DNA of 64,000 nucleotides. Origin: Trichuris trichiura (lineage: Eukaryota > Nematoda > Enoplea > Trichinellida > Trichuridae). Below are positions 11,609-23,356 of the stretch, piece after piece. How positions within the stretch are numbered: the first letter of the stretch is position 1; every line of letters starts with the position of its first letter. A program made the position numbers and the translations under genes. The DNA lies in contig JBAJFE010000018.1 of assembly GCA_037903355.1 (NCBI GenBank), positions 310,001-374,000 of the forward strand, written 5' to 3'. Under the pieces are notes generated by a model. The model worked only from the letters and a program-made list of their open reading frames with translations, did no database searches and had not been told where the DNA came from.

Positions 11609-12070
11609 CTAAGCCAGTCTTTTTATTCCCCCTCGTGGCCCTGGTGCAATTAGTTTACGCTTGCCAAATAGCATATTTTTTAACCAATTTCCAAAACCAC
11701 GTTTAGATCGTTGTTGGTATTGCTCAGGGCCTACAAGCAGCAAGGCGTGAGGTTCTGAACCTGGAACACCAGGAGAAATAGAACGACGAATGTATGAATT
11801 CCCATTTACCTTCAGCTCCTCTTAATCTTACCAAACGCCCATGTTCCAAATCCGTATGCTGCTCATAGCCTGTGTCACTGATTATATTAAGGCTACGCTT
11901 AGCAAGCGTTGAAGAATATGGACCAGCATCCAGTTCTCTAAACAAAGTAAAAACGGTTAGCTTCACTGCAGATTATTTTAACTGAATTACCTTGTCAGCA
12001 GCTCGCGTTCGTTTACCGGAAGTGCAGATAGTAAGTGAGTGAACGCGCCAAGCAAAAAGAGTAACAGCAT
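11609..12070 (-). CDS. Secreted peptide precursor, copy B (diverged mature peptide)
   Basis: Three exons, 12070-11991, 11937-11810 and 11760-11609; the first two have exactly the same lengths as in copy A. Total 360 nt, 119 residues. The signal peptide and propiece (residues 1-70) match copy A at about 56 of 70 positions, including LAKR at 38-41 and GYEQH at 50-54. QQRSKR at 85-90 is again an R-x-K-R site. After it the sequence is unrelated in detail: GFGNWLKNMLFGKRK, then a Gly/Pro/Arg tail. F-G-K-R at 101-104 would be a C-terminal amidation signal if processed as in neuropeptides. So this copy may yield a short amphipathic, possibly amidated peptide. No stop or frameshift is present. Function is inference. 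Confidence 0.78.
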
Positions 12071-12122
12071 TTTCAAAGTAACTCGCAGCGGTTGAACTGA
12101 ATGTGCTGTCCTTGGCAGAGCA

Positions 12123-12128
12123 TTTATA
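12123..12128 (-). promoter_or_regulatory. TATA box of peptide gene copy B
   Basis: TATAAA on the minus strand, 53 nt before the ATG at 12070, in a stretch (GCAGAGCATTTATACAGAA on the plus strand) conserved in copy A. Confidence 0.55.
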
Positions 12129-13307
12129 CAGAAACTTCCCATTGACATCATGACTAATTCACTCCCACGACTAACGTGTCAGTGCGAAGGAAAAAGTTCA
12201 GGCAACAAAATCGACTGAGAGAATTTTTTCAGTGCTGGTAAGCAACTGACGAGCGTAATTTCTGTGTGTTGATATACTGGAGCACTTTTGGAGTTTATCT
12301 TTAGGCATAATCACTCCGAATGCTTATGGCGTCTTCAGCGCGACAATACTCGCTACTGAACTTTCTGGTTGTTTTAACCAACGGTTGTGATAAAATGTTT
12401 TCGTCTTAAATTCATGCTCCAAAGCGTATTCTAAGTGTTTCTTGAGCGTTTATGCTCATAACATTACTTTATGTCTCGCGCTGAGTTGGACTTGCTAACG
12501 AAAAGGATCCAAATTTAAAACGCGCTTAAGCGGTTGAAGAAAAAGTGCAGTTAACGTTTCAGGTTGACGTCGTAAAAGTGCAGTCCACTGGCAAAACGTG
12601 CAGCCGTGCATCAGCTTAGCATGGCAAAAAGACAGAAGTGACGCAAGTAATTAGGGCATAGTGCAACTTAGGTAACGTTTTTGAGAATTGTTTGCTTTAT
12701 TGGTGAAAGAGCATTTATTTCAAATTCCGTTCGTCGCATTCGTTCGTTTGCTTTCGAAAACATCTGAAGCATAATGTTGCAACAGTACATTGCCTGATTA
12801 GCAAAATATTTCCATACGCCTAAAGCGGTGAATAGATTTAAGTTCCTATCCATGAAAACTATTTGTATTGCTTGTTTAACGTCATTGAAAGGAGTGCCTT
12901 GTAAAGAAGTGAAGCTGGCTCGAAGTTTTGATACCGGCTTTATTCAATACCTTCTTTGATTAGTGCATCGTTTACAAAAGCGGAAAAAACCGTCAGCATT
13001 CATCCTCTAAACTAGATTTACAGCCAGGATGTATCTATTCGGTCCTTTTGCTTTTTACAGGCAATTTAAACGAATTGAAAAGTGGCGCTTGGCGAACTCC
13101 CAAATGCGATTTCGGTTTTTCGCTTTCCAGTAATGGGTTATGCTTCTCCATAACAGGGAAATTATTTTCAAGGTTAAATAGCTGAACAGTAAGCAAAAAT
13201 GGATCCTACAGTAATTCGATCTTGCTGCCACTTGCAAAAAATTGGGTAAAGGGTTTGTTGCGCTTTCAGAATTCGTTTTTATTATTTCAGAGCACAGTAT
13301 TAGTTAA

Positions 13308-13580
13308 CGTGCAGCGAGTAAACGAATACTACAGTTTACCTCTTCCGGCTGAGGACACGTTCTTTCATTGGGTTCACTCATTGGATGAATGTTAGTTAAC
13401 GCAATGATAAGGTTTTACCTAGTCACGAATAACGCGAATGACAGTAGCGTAAGATAACACAGCTACTACACATTGTTTTAAAGCGCAATTTATTATAAAG
13501 TTGTTTTATCAATGCAGGTTCACGGAGCCTTCGTTTTCCACAAAGTTCATCTCCAAAAGTAGACAAGTGTTAGAGACGAT
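13308..13580. repeat. Dispersed repeat, copy 1
   Basis: About 270 bp repeated at 20506-20780. Shared anchors in order: GAGTAAACGAATACTACAGT, TTACCTCTTCCGGCTG, GTTAGTTAACGCAATGATAA, AATGACAGTAGCGTAAGATA and GTAGACAAGTGT. No coding frame is shared. It begins just after copy B of the segmental duplication. Confidence 0.8.
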
Positions 13581-16500
13581 ATGCATCCGTTTGTGGTAGC
13601 AAATGACGACATATGGAAGTTAGATCAGTCGTTGGCCAATGATATTCACCATTCTGTCCTCCGATATCGCGTTTTGCCGTTGCACGTAATGGCCATTTTC
13701 CATGTGGCTTTTGCTGGTAGCGTGACCGCGCCACTGCAACTCCGCAAGCTTACTCGCGCGCAGTGGGTTGCAACATCCGTTTACTGCACATGTTCACATA
13801 CCCATTAGCATACGTGTCGTATGCATTTAATTCTGACCGTTTCAGCTACGTAGGTTTCTGCGATAAGTGCGCGACTCGACCGATGGCTATACACAGTTAC
13901 GCTGCATGCTTGCTTGTGCAATTATTCCTCTGATAACAACAGCGAGAAATAAACGTTGAAATGTTTCTTGAAATTCACTGATATTTGTAGGTCAGTTCAA
14001 GATCAAAGTAAGAAGTAATAACAAAATAGGATTTTCGCTGTTTGAAATGTTCTTCTGTGGTCCTGAAGGATTTTCGCTGTTTGAGATGTTCTGTGGTCCT
14101 GAAAAAGTGAGCCTACAGTTGCGACTGACCACACCCCTTTGCGTACACGTAATTGCACCTCATACACAAGAGAAACTACATCTGTTTGACAAGCATTAAT
14201 GTTTTCCAGGCACTGATTAGCAGGCCAGTGGCAGTAAGTCACGACACGCGTACAGATAAGATACTTCGTCACATCGGTGATCACTTGGAATGTCATAATC
14301 GTAAAAAGTGAAAATCTCTAAAGATAAATTTCCTCTAACTGTTGAACACGGGAACCAGGTGTGAATACTAAAAGCAAAAAGTGACCAACGGTAGGAAACA
14401 TCGAATTGTGCTCGTGGCGATTGAATCAAAGCGCGAATGGGTCATCATCCCGAATAGGCAACATAAACAAAAATGGTTTGAGAGTGATTACGGCGGCGGT
14501 TTTCCAGGCTATTTAATTTCATCCGAGATCGTTATGTCAAACGTTGAACCGCCAGCAACAGCATCTGCTTCACATTTTTTAAAACAAGTGCCTGTAGAAA
14601 CGTAGTACTAATGTGGGGCAGTAAAGTTGCCTCATATAAACCTTTGATTGCAGGAAAGCTGCGGCATGAATACAATCTGAAATAATTAGGCTCAGTCGTT
14701 CTCTGGACTTTGCAGTATCTACGCGTGGAGCGAGTATACGCTGAAATATAATGTGATATGTTAGGCACGGAAAGCGAGAATCACAAGGGCATTCATTTAA
14801 TAGTTCACATACAGATACAACACATGCACACACATAAAGCTGGAAAGTATTTTTGCTCAATGCTTTAACAGTTTAGTAGTTTGCTAACTGCTGGGTTGCC
14901 TTATAAAGATAAGATTCTGTTCAGGTGGACAGCCTTTTAAAGTGCTTCATTCTGTGCCATTTGTATCCTGACAACGATCATTGTCAGAGAAACCATTTCT
15001 TTGATTTTATCAGCACACAGACCGCTTTGGCCATGAAAGCGAGCTACTCTCCAGTGCTTCAATACTCTCAAATAGCATATTTTCACGACATCATATATAA
15101 GCACTGTTTTGCGGGGTCCATTATTATCACTATAATAATAAGCACCATCAAACCGGTTGCTTCACCTTTGATCTTTAAATAGATACTGGAAGCTTCATTA
15201 TCGACTGACGGTGGAAACCTGTTCATTATCCGTTTCTTCTAGTACACTCTGAATGTTGAGGTTTTGCATATGTAGACAAGTCGGATGTCACTTTTTCTGT
15301 CGCTAAGTTGTTCATCTTTCTTACTGCGATAGAGTTGCATTTCAAGAAAATGAATTTACTCTTCACTTGAGTACACCGGCCTTAGAATTCTTTCTTTTAA
15401 ACGATGCACTATGCAGACGTCTTTGAAGTAACAGCCATTTACTCTTTATATTTTGTATAACTTAACGACAAAAATGTGAGAAGGACAAAGGCTCGTATGG
15501 GCATATCCTGTATTGAAGCTGACTTCTATTGCCTTTCAGCAAGCGAGGATAGAAACCATATATCGTCCATTCTCTAAGCAATTGCTGTGCGCTGCTGCTT
15601 TGCTTTGTGCAGCGACTAAGTGGAATGGTCAAAGTCATCAACTCACCATTGCAATATACTTTTTGAAAAGCCTTTAATCATTGCATTGAAGTTGCTGCGT
15701 CGTTCATATCGTCATTCAAACATATCCCATTTTGCATAAGCTCCACTATGCAATCGAAATGTACATTATAGGCGGACGGTAACATTTTCCGACTGAATAC
15801 TCATGAGCCTTGTTAACCGTAGTATATATCGTTTGTTGCTATGGCATACTCAACCTATCAGACTGTGTGGGGATAGGATGTGAGGCTGCTTCGAGCAAGA
15901 CTTTTTGGCAGACAAGTTGTAGGCATCGCGCGATCACAACAACGTGATGGCCCCGTGTCTCCAATATCTTCAACAACAACTTGCCTCCGCTACAGACGGA
16001 CACTATATCCTTGAACAACAAACACCGTAACAAATTTTGTAGGAATAAATGCTTGACACACTGCAAATCCATGAGCATGCTCCGACAATAGCTTCGCCTG
16101 TAGCCTTTTGACCATTTGCCTAAGGAATAATATGAAGCAAAACAAACTTCCATTAAACAGTTCCTACCTTTCATCTTGAAGTAGTTCAAACGTGTCTTTA
16201 AAAGACGCTGACATCAATATCTATAATGCAGAAAACCACCTTGAAGCGCACTCTGTGCAATCGATTAATTCACTATCATTCCTCAAAGTTATAAAACTAC
16301 CAGAAGTACACATTAAAGTGTTTTCAGGAGCAGGCAATTAAGAACATGTTGCCTAAGAAAGAAGTAGAAATTTATTATGGCAAACAAACCTGGGAGAAGT
16401 AAATGTTTACTTCTGTAGGCCTTCAGAGCTTTCAGAACTGCCCTCTTACACCGTCAGTAATCAGACCGTTGTTAACGCTAGCGCGCGAGCTTATTATACG

Positions 16501-17100
16501 CGAAGAAGCATAACTCAATACAAAAAAAATATAGGAAAAATTATGAACACAAAAATTTTATTTGAACTAAGAACACTTTTAGAGTTTACGTTCTACGTTC
16601 GCGATGAGCCACCTCTTACGGATCATCAACACTATTCAAGCCGGCTTGAAAAACTGGCAAGGTGACATCGATGGTAACGTATTAATAGGTAAATATTAGG
16701 TAATCTGAACGCTTTGATTGAGAGCAAACCATACGTGCAGTTAACGACTGCTTTGGCAACTTGTTAGAAAATGGTAAGGTTACAAGCAGAAACGACACCC
16801 AAACATTATAGGTGACTTCATCCCTAATAGTGAGTCATAGTAAAAACGAATTAACTAAGTCCAACCTATAACGTTGCATTTAATTCAGGATACCTTGCTC
16901 ATTCCCGGAAGCAGTGAATGACAGAACTATAAACGCGTATGTCGGAAGCTGGAATAGAGGGTTCAGTGCACTTTCCCCAGTTTGACTCAGCTAAAGTTCC
17001 TCTTTTAAGAATTTTCCGCTTTTGCTGGCATTGAATCGCTGCTGTGCACTTTACCGTACTCATTTTTCTCCTTTGCCAACGTAGCCTCGATCTGAAGTAG
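13581..17100. other. 3.5 kb without a resolvable gene
   Basis: Short frames only. A tandem duplication of about 40 bp (GGATTTTCGCTGTTTGA...GTGGTCCTGAA twice) lies at about 14030-14105. The minus frame at 15839-16189 (116 codons) has no recognisable domain. Confidence 0.4.
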
Positions 17101-17851
17101 TTATAATGGGATGACGGCTACAAAGGCGCACCGGACATCCTCCAATGTTAAATAGCCATCGACGTTCTTGTCCATTTCTTTGAACTGCAGCTCGCTTGTC
17201 CATGGCTCCACGTTCAGGACGTTCACTTCGAACGTGATCCAGTGCTCATCCTTAGGAAAGCGCCTCCATTCTGTCAAAAATTGGAAGTAGTGAAACAGCT
17301 AGGAAAGAGCGCTCATCTAATAGTTCATCGTTTCCTCTGTGCTAGCCGTCAAGGGACATCCACCCTTAGAATATCATTCTTGCATACATTGCCCAAAGCT
17401 TTGTCCAAACCGGGAATGATCAGTCCCACCTCGAGCTGAATTCGTATTGGACTTTCCGTATTGTAACTATCGGAATTAAGCAACGCTATGAACGTATTAC
17501 GTATTCAATTTTGTGTATGCTCCCTAACGAGCTGTCGAATAGAAGTCCGTCTTCCAGATGACCTTCGTAATGGAAGGTGACAAAGCCTTTCCGTTTGGAT
17601 CTTCTGGCGCATTCCTTCCGCCTTCGTTCGTACGTAACTTTAATGTCAAGAGGTTTTCCTGCTGCGTCTTCTTCCAGCGCTCGAATCTGTGCTGTCATTG
17701 GCTTTCCTTCAGCTCTGATTTGTATGATTGGTATAGCATCTTCAGCGAGCTTCGCTTGCCCGTTAGATCCATAGGAAGGACCAATGTCAGCCAAAGATGG
17801 AAGAATGCTCAGAATCAAGAGGACACCTTCAAACCCACCGTCCTTTCTCAT
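17101..17851 (-). pseudogene. ER FKBP prolyl isomerase with EF-hand (FKBP7/14-like), apparently damaged
   Basis: The first exon starts at ATG 17851 with a hydrophobic signal (GVLLILSILPSLA) and reaches the FKBP core FVTFHYEGHLEDGLLFDSS. A 62-nt intron (GTTAGG...CGATAG) then joins YNTESPIRIQLEVG and LIIPGLDKALGNVCKND. This is the usual FKBP order, in which the isomerase acts on proline peptide bonds in the secretory pathway. After RVDVP the frame meets TGA, then RLAQRKR and another TGA, where FKBPs have P-x-x-LAYG-KRG. A downstream exon (17270-17101) resumes with FPKDEHWITFEVNVLNVE and an EF-hand-like loop, MDKNVDGYLTLEDV. I could not find a phase-correct donor linking the two, so a pseudogene is likely. 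An unusual exon or a sequence error is the alternative. Confidence 0.55.
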
Positions 17852-20505
17852 CAACTCCTTTACTGTAACCGTGTTCAATGAGCAGGTTTTGTGTAGCACT
17901 GTATACAATAGCTCGTCTGTTTCCTACTCTTTCGCTCTCTTCTTCGCCATGACCTATTTTGCTGTTCATTCATAAGTGATTCAAGCATGCCACATGCAGT
18001 TAGGCTGTCTTGACTTGTAGGTCAACTCCTTTTGCATGACCATGGATACACTGACCAGCTTTGGGACTCAGTCAGGCAGTTTCCTAACTGTTGCCATTGT
18101 TCCGTTTCTGAGCTGATTAATCAAGACTGAAAATGAATGACCTTTCCTGGCGGTTTACAATGCGGCTGAGAAAAGGATGGCAATCTTGTAGGATCATGCA
18201 AACCGTATTCTAAAACGGCAGCAATGGCGGCATTCTTTTAGGTCAACAGTTTGCCATTACAGCCTCAAACTAGTTGCAGCGGAAACGATACCGTTTGCTT
18301 GACGACATTTCTTACTTGAGAATCTCCAAGTAAAGCTACATTTTTCTAACAAAGCGAAATGTGCTCATTTTCTTTGATTTTTCCAGCGGAGATTTCTTCC
18401 GACTAGTCACTTTAGCAAAAAAGCTGCGAAAGAGGGCAGCGGATTCTTCCTCTCCCTTTGAAAGGGAATGTGGGATTATAATTTCCCTTCACGAATGGTA
18501 CATTTCAGAACAGAGGTGAACGAACAAGTTTTGCGCATTTGACGTCATGAAAATCTTTGACGCGCAAGTAAACAAATTGGGTTAAATGCACGCGTAAGTT
18601 GCGCAAGGACAAGCTGCATCAGAAATACTGTTTAAAGGCGATTCAGCGCAAGCCGCCTTCCAATGCCAACTTTTAGCGAAATCATTTCGAAACGACAGGT
18701 TCTAACCACCAAGCAGAACAGTGTCTGGAATGGATGATTGGCTGCACCAACCTTGAGACTTGACGAGCAAAGGATCAGCTTACGGTGTAATATAGCTGCC
18801 TACTTTTAATTCTTTTTGCTACACTCGAAAAGTTAGCAGTAATGAATGAATAGTATAGTGTCATTTAAAATAAAAGGTAAAATGTCGCTGAAATTCTCTA
18901 GCGCATCGTTTAACTGAAGGTGATAAGGGAAATTGAAGTCCACGAAATCCTTGGCCATTCCGTCTGTAATCCTTTCATGTGGGAAACGGTTAAGATGACT
19001 ACTCAAGACACATTTGTACAACTTCGTGAGTACGCTTACAGTTACGGTTTGCTCAAGAGGTCAGGTTGTCTTTTGCGCAACCATACGTCCGGCACACGGC
19101 AAAATTTACTAACGGAAATGAAAGTACTCTGCCAATTTGTTCATCCGTTCATACGCTTGGATGATTTAGCAATATCTTTTCCGCGGGACGTTTTTTCAGG
19201 ACGGCATTATTCCTATTTGCGCTACTGTGATTTTAATAAGGTGAGGATTCAGGAACGGAAAACGATTACTATGACAAGGTTGGGCTAAAATCCCTAACGA
19301 TAAAATCCTAAAACAATGTTGATAAAATTTCTTAAATGTTGCAATAATTTACGAAAGCAAAGCAGAAGGAATTTTCGGATAGGATAGTTGTCTTCCTTGT
19401 ATGAAGTATGGCTTCATTCGGAAGCATTATTATGATTATTATTATCACATTGTTTGTAATATTGCTGCAGAAAGTCCCATTTTCACTGTGCCCACATTGC
19501 ACATGAGCCGTTCAGTCCGACGAAAACAGAGGAGTTGTAGAAGATGCAAATGCTCTCGTTATCGCTCAGTGTTACAAAGGGACAGCAAACGTTTGCTTAT
19601 TGTGGGGTTTATTGGCAATTGGCACTGACGGTATACAAAAGCTTTTTATTCTAAACACTTAAAAAGGATATTTCGCGAGCGCAAGTTATAGCGCGTCTGC
19701 GTTTTTGATCGCAAAAAATATTTCCTTTGCACGAATCGCTTCGCTTTCTTTGCGCTCTAAAAATGAAAAATGATCATGCACATCTTCTGCACCATTAGAC
19801 GTAGCATACTTTCTTCTTTTTCGCGCAAACTGGCTTCCTATTAGCATTTTTGCATTTATTCTCGACCGCGGCTTCGCTGCTCGGCTGCTGAAATACCGAT
19901 GCAATACCAGTTGCGCCGGCAACTTTTTCACATAGAATTTTCGTTTCATCACACTTTCGCGTTTTGCAGCTATCTGTTCTTTTAATTTAATATGGCTGTA
20001 CACAGTTACAACATGAATGCACCGGCAAAAGTCTATTAAATTGCGTTTTTTAGCTTTAACAGAACGAGGTCACTTTTCTGCCCGATTAGGCTGAAAAATG
20101 GCCCCGTTCCGTTAAAGTTAAGTCTGCGGTTGCATAATAGTTTTCGAGAAGGTTGACGAGCTGGCTGTAATTCTCGCGACCGCCTACAGTCGTTCTGTTA
20201 CTCGCCTAAGCCTAAACCGAAGCACAAAAAAACGGGGCGCACCTGCACTGGGCTACCGTTAACTCGCCTAACTTGTTTAGCAATTGGACCGATTGGAAGT
20301 TGACTTCAAGTCAAGTCAGTTAGGTCAAGTTGCGTTGCACTGACCGAGAAGAGCTAACCGATAAAGGCAAACCATTTGAAAAGTGTAGGCGACACATGTG
20401 CGCTAAAGCGCTTTAAGAAGAGCAAGCTTACTGAGAAAGACTTTGTAAACCTAAGAATGCGAGAGTAAGGTTCAACCGCAGAGCATATTATTAGTTGACC
20501 TGCTG
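17852..20505. other. 2.6 kb without a supported gene
   Basis: Contains the plus frame 18920-19288 (122 codons) and the minus frame 19686-20003 (105 codons, basic, ending FSFLERKESEAIRAKE and onward). Both are protein-like in places but have no domain or splice support. A CCTAAGCCTAAA fragment of the dispersed palindrome family lies near 20206. Confidence 0.4.
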
Positions 20506-20780
20506 CGAGTAAACGAATACTACAGTTTACCTCTTCCGGCTGTGGAGGACACGTTCTTTTATTCGCTTCACTCATTGCGTTGGTGTTAGTTAACGCAATG
20601 ATAACCTTTTATCTAGTCACGAATAGCGGGAATGACAGTAGCGTAAGATAACTCAGCCACTATACATTGTTTTAAAGTGTAATTTATTTTAAAGTTGTTT
20701 TACTAAGTTAAATGATAAGCAGTTTCACAAAGCCTTCGTTTTGCCACAAAGTTCATCCGCGAAAGTAGACAAGTGTACTG
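20506..20780. repeat. Dispersed repeat, copy 2
   Basis: Matches 13308-13580 in the same orientation with small indels. A shorter third trace (CCAAGTTCATCTGCAAAAGT then GGACGAGTGTA) lies near 21748-21777. Confidence 0.8.
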
Positions 20781-23356
20781 CGACTAGCACGCCTTGGCAC
20801 GGGGAAAAGTCTTCGGAAAAAGGAGACTCTTTGGCGTGAGTGGAAATTATGCATTTACATTGCGCCAATTACTTTCACCCACTGGAACAGGAATAGGTTG
20901 ACGCAGTTCTATTTTCATTGGCCCATTGTTTCGCGGGTAAGTTAACCCTCCTTTTGTTAATAGGCAAAATTGTTGTGTGGGTGTTGAACCTCATTTGTAG
21001 GAGCACTGTCTGCTTTCCGCGCTTAGGTGGGTGCTGGGTTGGAGGCACTCGAAAAGGGGGCGTTGCAGAACAATGGTTGCGAAACACTGACATCAAGACA
21101 AAAGAAACAGCAAACGATGACGTCAATCTCAGTAAAAACGTCACGCAGATGGATTCAATGCAGCTTATGGCTTCATATAAGCGTTTGGAAGTTCCCACTC
21201 CGTCACTATCCGCCACAATGCCTGCACGTTTTTAGTGGGTCCTCCCTGATCTTGCCTTATCTTTGGTTCCAAAGGATTCTGTGCCATTTCGGCACATGCT
21301 TGCTGAAAAAACATGCTGATCACAGATGTCTCGGACAAACTCCTTCCGACACATGCTTTTGTCTTTCCCTATTTAAAATTCGGACGTAGAATGCGCCCAG
21401 CAAAGCGACGCAGGAAAAAGAATAGAAAGAATGTGATTGAAAAATTAAATCCTCACACATAAAGCAGAGCTTCGATTGAGTCAGGCGATCACTGCAAATG
21501 GTTTCCTGCAGCTTCGGAATCATCGAAATTACTCAGGAACAACATTCTTGCACCACCTTAATGCAAATGAAGGGATTATTAAGATTTTTCTTATGAAAGT
21601 TAGCCTTGTCTTCTCTTCGCATGGTACTACCAAGTACAATTCCATTGTTTTAAGAAAAATGCTACACGTTTTGTGCTAAAGATGCCAATGATCAGATCAC
21701 ACTTTGCTACTCTGCCAATGAAGCAAAGAATAAGCGCTTCAGTTTTCCAAGTTCATCTGCAAAAGTGGACGAGTGTACAGGAGGACGTACTCATCTGTCT
21801 TCGTCTCTCCGCAGAAGCGATGCGTTTAACAGATGCTTTTTCAAGGGGTGGCGTCGCATACTTGTTCAACATCAGTCTGAACAAGCATTATGTGGCGAAT
21901 TGACACGGATGATAAAAAAAGGGATACTTTATTACAACCTAAAATCTTATTAATAAAACTACTGGGCAGCCTACGGTTTGTCATTAACGTGTGTTTGCAT
22001 ACAAATGTTCCGCGATGTATATAAGGGCGAACGGTCGTCATTCGGGCACGGTTGGAAGCAGAAAGGTTTTCTTGCTTACTTTGAACGCTCGAGGAAACTA
22101 TAAAAATTATTGGAGCCGCGCAAACATAGTAATCAGCACAGATAAGTAGGTTCCTTTCTGGAGCTAGCCATCCCGTTCTGCCCTTACGCAGGTCTTAGCT
22201 GAAACTTAGCGCTTCTGTTGAGGGTTAGGTTTACGTAAAAATAGAACAGGTCGGCCGGGAAAGCTACGGTAAGATTCCAGTGACTTGTTCTGCCCTTTCA
22301 CCTAAGCTTAAAACGAATATGTCTTATGCTTAGACTTAGGCTTAAGTAAAAGTGAAACGGTGCTGAGGATCGCTGAACTCCTGAGCTATGCTCCTTCAGA
22401 CCTTGGCAAGAACGCGAATTTTGTTATTGAAACATTCTCGAAGCTTCCGCAGCGATAACTTCCATCCCTTAGAGCCCTTTTCTAAAAGCTAAGGTTATGT
22501 TTTGGTTCATATGGCAACGTAGAAACTTGTCATGCTTACCTTGAAAGCACAATTTCCATGGTGGTTCCCTTTTCACGCGGAGTAGGCTTAATCCACACAA
22601 CTGGTTCTATGGTTAAGGTAGGCGATTCAAGTTTTACGCTGCTAAAGCATCCGCGCCCATTTGTCGGACCTTTCTGCATTACTGCGGTCTGGCAAAAACT
22701 GGCATCATTGGCATCAAGCCTAAACTTTGGGCTACAAGAATTACAAGCTGGAGCGTAAGCTTAATCACGCGAGTCACATACCTGTCGTCAAAACGTGTAT
22801 GTTCAAACAGCCCGCACAAATAGCTGAATTAAAAAGCAACGCAAGTGCCCATTGCTAATTTTAAAATTAAGGGAAAGCGCAGACGACAGCTGCGCACAAA
22901 CTGGTCTTTTGGGAAGCAATGAATCTGTTCGTGGGAAGCATAAATGATTCATACGCTCGCGCGGTCTGACTTCATCATAAATCGCTGCTCTTATGCATTT
23001 GCTCGCTTTTCAAAAATTGCGCTTAGCTAATTAGCGTTAGCTAAAAATTCAACATCGCAAAATCGTTCTTTTTTTTGCAGAACGAGTCTATTATATTTTC
23101 CAAACGCTCCTGCTGCTCTTTTTATACCTGCAAACTATTAAGTATGCTTAGTTTACTGTAGTTAGTTTTCGTTTACTTCACCAGGCGGTTATTTTACGGG
23201 AAGCGGATGGACGTGGCTGTTTTTACAGTTTTAAAAAATTTAAAATGTTGGCTAAACAATTTACAAAAATGCGTAGTGACATTTATTTTCTGTCGGTTTG
23301 GCGTGCAGTTGGTTGTACAATTGGTTGTCTTTTTAAGGTGTCTTTGCGCGGTCGCA
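20781..23356. other. 2.6 kb intergenic, with one copy of the TTAGGC palindrome family
   Basis: Overlapping frames on both strands at 20875-21389 are mutually exclusive and unsupported. One dispersed palindrome copy lies at about 22210-22370 (CCTAAGCTTAAAACG and ACTTAGGCTTAAGTAAAAG). EMC2 could start at 23207 by an in-frame extension of 50 codons, but that extension has no EMC2 similarity. Confidence 0.45.

Larger units (their letters stand above)
10908..13280. repeat. Segmental duplication, copy B
   Basis: Counterpart of 2964-5345 in the same orientation, about 7.9 kb away. It carries the second peptide gene with its promoter. The left edge is TGCCTTTAGCCTTCGTAAAT, against TGCCTTTAACCTTTGTAAT in copy A. 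It lacks the foldback element that borders copy A, so that element probably arrived after duplication or marked its breakpoint. Confidence 0.85.

Noticed and set aside
19686..20003. 105-codon basic minus-strand frame
   Set aside because: Protein-like in parts but no domain, partner exon or conservation evidence. Kept only as a note in the gap description.
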